Positions 13,950 through 15,609 of a DNA stretch of 15,609 nt are shown piece after piece. A program made the translations under genes and the position numbers. This DNA comes from Rhodobacteraceae bacterium UBA6141 (GTDB taxonomy: Bacteria; Pseudomonadota; Alphaproteobacteria; Rhodobacterales; Rhodobacteraceae): positions 1-15,609 of the forward strand of contig DIVD01000070.1 of the NCBI GenBank assembly GCA_002423245.1. The letters run 5' to 3'. The notes under the pieces are model-generated. The model was not told the origin of the DNA and ran no database searches. It worked only from the letters and a program-made list of their open reading frames with translations. How positions within the stretch are numbered: the stretch's first letter is position 1; every line of letters begins with the position of its first letter.

Positions 13950-14051
13950 TCACGACAGAAGGACGAAGGCGAAGAGGGTGATGTAACAGGCGCCGAAGAT
14001 CGCAGCGGGAAGCGTACGCCTCATGCCTTGAATGACCGGTGTGAGGATCAT
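13950..14051 (-). CDS. Very small single-helix membrane protein, 33 aa, unknown function
   Basis: The frame starts at ATG 14051, whose ATGA overlaps the stop of the preceding hydrolase gene. It encodes MILTPVIQGMRRTLPAAIFG and then ACYITLFAFVLLS: a short basic N-terminal part (RR at 11-12) and one hydrophobic helix, suggesting an N-terminus in the cytoplasm. It is followed after 35 bases by the 50-aa gene. The stop-start overlap, the membrane helix, the basic residues before it, and the CYxxLFA motif shared with the next small protein are the reasons to accept so short a gene. It has no recognised family. Homologues in the same position elsewhere would settle whether it is real. Confidence 0.55.
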   Translation of the reverse strand: MILTPVIQGMRRTLPAAIFGACYITLFAFVLLS

Positions 14052-14644
14052 GACATCACCTGAGCTTGATGAGAGGACGGTCTGAAGTCAGGAAGCCGTA
14101 CTGGCTGAACGCGGTGGCTGCTGTCCATGGACCAGATGATATTCCGAAGCGCTATGCCTTCAGGCCAGGGACCATGGCCCGAGGCCACGTTGATATGGCC
14201 GACATCACCCATGTCGATGAAATCCGCGCCCCAGCTTTCGCTCAACTCGCGCGCATGGTCCTGATCCATCCACGGATCGCTCCGGCTTGCGGCAACGATG
14301 GTCGGAATGCCCAAGGTGACGTCGGGTATCGGCCCGAATCTGCGCGTGCGCGGGCTGCGGGACGGCTCGGCCGGTGCGACCAGAAGCGCGCCACCGGTCC
14401 GTATCTGCGGCCAATGCGCGAGGAGGCGAACGATTGCGATCGCGCCAAGGGAGTGCCCGACCAGAACTGCGCCGGGATGGATCAAGGTGGCGGCGGCGAT
14501 CTCCGTGAGCCACGCCTCCGGGGAAGGGCTCGACCAGGAATGCTGCTCGACGATCTTGGCCGAAGGGTCGTTCGCTGCCCACCAATGCTGCCAGTGTGGC
14601 GCCGGTGAGCCATCGAGGCCGGGAATGAGCAAGGTTCTGATCAT
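14048..14644 (-). CDS. RBBP9/YdeN-family alpha/beta hydrolase with intact catalytic triad
   Basis: The 198-aa protein starts at ATG 14644 with GGGAGG upstream; the gap to the previous stop is only 12 bases. The start MIRTLLIPGLDGSPAPHWQH and the second block WW are hallmarks of the RBBP9/YdeN family (PF06821), small serine hydrolases of the alpha/beta fold. The nucleophile elbow is GHSLG with Ser65, the acid is Asp123 in AASRSDPWMD, and the base is His150 in GDVGHINVASG; GPWPEG follows as usual. The family cuts esters or small amides; natural substrates are largely unknown. About 30 residues after the usual fold (WSMDSSHRVQPVRLPDFRPS) are an extra tail. It is a paralogue of the next protein upstream, and the stop overlaps the start of a 33-aa membrane protein gene. 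Confidence 0.88.
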   Translation of the reverse strand: MIRTLLIPGLDGSPAPHWQHWWAANDPSAKIVEQHSWSSPSPEAWLTEIAAATLIHPGAVLVGHSLGAIAIVRLLAHWPQIRTGGALLVAPAEPSRSPRTRRFGPIPDVTLGIPTIVAASRSDPWMDQDHARELSESWGADFIDMGDVGHINVASGHGPWPEGIALRNIIWSMDSSHRVQPVRLPDFRPSSHQAQVMS

Positions 14645-14656
14645 GGCCGCCTCCCT

Positions 14657-15238
14657 TCAGAAAGCCCAGCGTTGCGCTGGAAGTTCACGCACCGCCTTGG
14701 GCAGGACGTAGCGGCGGGCGCGGACGATCAGATCGTCCCGCAATTCGATCCCGTCCGGCCATGGCCCGAAGCCGCTCATCGTGTCGATATGGCCGGCATC
14801 GCCAAGGTCCACGAACTTGCTGCCCCAGTCCGCGGCGACGTGTTCGGCCTCGTCGATGTCGATCGAGCGATCGGTCCTGCTGGCCACTACCGTGGTGGGC
14901 ACCGGAAGATCTTCGTGCGTCACATCCGAGAGCCGCAGCCGGCAGTAGTTTCGGTCCGGGTTCGTTGGCGCGACGAAAAGCGCTCCTGCGGCCAGGGGTT
15001 GTGCGTGACTTGCCAGCAGGTGCGCGACGACGGCGCAGCCGTCGCCATGGGCAATGAGGATCGTGTCCGGATTGGCCAGAATTGCATCCGCGACGTCACT
15101 TGCCCACGCGATGCTCGCCTCGCCCTGGCTGTCCGCCCGATGCAGCATGTGGGCATTGTGCTCGACCTCGGTCCACCAGGCCTGCCAATGATCTGCAGGC
15201 GCGCCGCCGAGGTCCGGAATGAGAAGGGTTCTGGTCAT
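14657..15238 (-). CDS. RBBP9/YdeN-family alpha/beta hydrolase paralogue lacking the nucleophilic serine
   Basis: The 193-aa protein is the first gene of the operon, starting at ATG 15238 behind AAAGGAGA. It begins MTRTLLIPDLGGAPADHWQA and aligns with its neighbour without gaps through residue 160. The position of the catalytic serine is glycine: the elbow reads AHGDG (63-67) instead of GHSLG, with Gly65 in place of Ser65. The acid (Asp123 in ASRTD) and the base (His150 in GDAGHID) are kept. Asp66 next to the glycine could in principle act as nucleophile only with a changed elbow, so the protein is either an inactive partner of the other hydrolase, a binding protein, or an enzyme of different chemistry. 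The frame is complete with good codon use, so it is not a decayed gene. Cytoplasmic; no signal peptide. Confidence 0.85.
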   Translation of the reverse strand: MTRTLLIPDLGGAPADHWQAWWTEVEHNAHMLHRADSQGEASIAWASDVADAILANPDTILIAHGDGCAVVAHLLASHAQPLAAGALFVAPTNPDRNYCRLRLSDVTHEDLPVPTTVVASRTDRSIDIDEAEHVAADWGSKFVDLGDAGHIDTMSGFGPWPDGIELRDDLIVRARRYVLPKAVRELPAQRWAF

Positions 15239-15243
15239 GGCAG

Positions 15244-15251
15244 TCTCCTTT
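15244..15251 (-). promoter_or_regulatory. Shine-Dalgarno site of the first hydrolase gene
   Basis: AAAGGAGA on the - strand lies five bases before the ATG at 15238 and supports this start. Confidence 0.6.
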
Positions 15252-15279
15252 CACGAAAAGACTATCATGTTGATCGTGT

Positions 15280-15306
15280 ATTTTAATTCTAAAGAAAGGG
15301 CTTCAA
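15280..15306 (-). promoter_or_regulatory. Candidate promoter of the hydrolase operon
   Basis: On the - strand TTGAAG (15306-15301) and TAAAAT (15285-15280) are spaced 15 bases apart in a distinctly AT-rich stretch 42-68 bases ahead of the first start codon. The hexamers fit sigma-70 but the spacing is short, so this is tentative. Confidence 0.3.
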
Positions 15307-15609
15307 TGGGAAGGTCGTTCTCCTCCTGCGGGCACCCCGCGTCGGCGGACTGCTCCGGGCGAACTGCGCCAACCGGGCAGGATCAGCCGCATTGCTTCAT
15401 CTTGCGAAGGCAGCGAAGAGTAGATCGAACTGCCGATCTGGGTGTCCGGGCCGGTTGCATGGCGACACAGAAGCACATGATCATTCGGCCACACGTGAGA
15501 GAGGCAGCACTGGCTCAAGCTTATCGTTAAATTTTCTGTTTAGTTTTCAATCTGTTGCGGGACAAGAAAGTGGAGAAGGTTGTCTTTCAGACCCATCCCC
15601 TCCGCCACT
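15307..15609. other. Right end of the window without a supportable gene
   Basis: Open frames on both strands (for example 15306-15530 +) resemble nothing known and lack good starts. An AT-rich segment lies at 15525-15560. The last 20 bases end in CCCATCCCCTCCGCCA, similar to the 3' end of bacterial tRNA-Ser genes, but no T-loop or other tRNA arm precedes it. Confidence 0.45.

Noticed and set aside
15306..15530. 75-codon frame on the + strand at the right end
   Set aside because: No ribosome binding site, no known motif, and biased composition; a competing frame on the other strand is equally long.
1..15609. CRISPR array, rRNA, complete tRNA or riboswitch
   Set aside because: No regularly spaced repeats, no rRNA-like stretch and no complete cloverleaf were seen; the tRNA-Ser-like end at the right border lacks the other arms.

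Overview
The window is GC-rich DNA from an alphaproteobacterium, most likely of the Rhodobacterales. This rests on codon use, the style of the lysis cassette, the SulP-Usp-DksA cluster and the mix of IS remnants. It is an accessory mosaic: three groups of apparently working genes separated by stretches of broken genes and decayed insertion sequences. No regulator, tRNA, rRNA or CRISPR array was seen.

Left end (1-934, + strand): the tail of a prophage-type lysis cassette. It holds an M15 peptidase (endolysin type) with a C-terminal membrane anchor, an Rz-like inner-membrane spanin gene that needs one frameshift to be read through, and an Rz1-like outer-membrane lipoprotein gene nested in it in another frame. 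Next, on the - strand (3701 down to 1061), come a SulP-family anion transporter, a two-domain universal stress protein, and a DksA/TraR-like gene carrying in-frame stops.

Junk region 1 (3702-6370): the 3' part of a PQQ-dependent sugar-dehydrogenase-like gene, the 5' part of a secreted-protein gene joined in frame to a transposase, an IS5-family element with a central deletion and several frameshifts, an IS481-family N-terminal remnant, and two direct repeats resembling the end of another IS5-family (IS427-like) element.

Organosulfur-type operon (6371-11035, + strand): a SsuE/MsuE-like NAD(P)H:FMN reductase, an LLM-class flavin-dependent monooxygenase of the NtaA/SnaA/DszA group, then permease, periplasmic binding protein and ATPase of a SsuABC/TauABC-type importer. 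The likely logic is import of a small organosulfur or related compound, oxidative cleavage by the two-component flavin system, and use of the released sulfur (or nitrogen/carbon). The exact substrate cannot be read from sequence.

Junk region 2 (11036-12349): hairpins after the operon, the first 136 bp of an IS3-family element, and, abutting it, a 729-bp internally deleted IS427-like element with recognisable terminal inverted repeats.

Right operon (15238 down to 12350, - strand), the most unusual part: two paralogous RBBP9/YdeN-type small alpha/beta hydrolases, two very small single-helix membrane proteins (33 and 50 aa), and a FAD/NAD(P)-binding protein. Genes are joined by ATGA overlaps or very short gaps. 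The first hydrolase lacks the nucleophilic serine while its neighbour keeps it, and the two tiny proteins share a CYxxLFA motif. The last 300 bases hold no gene that can be supported.
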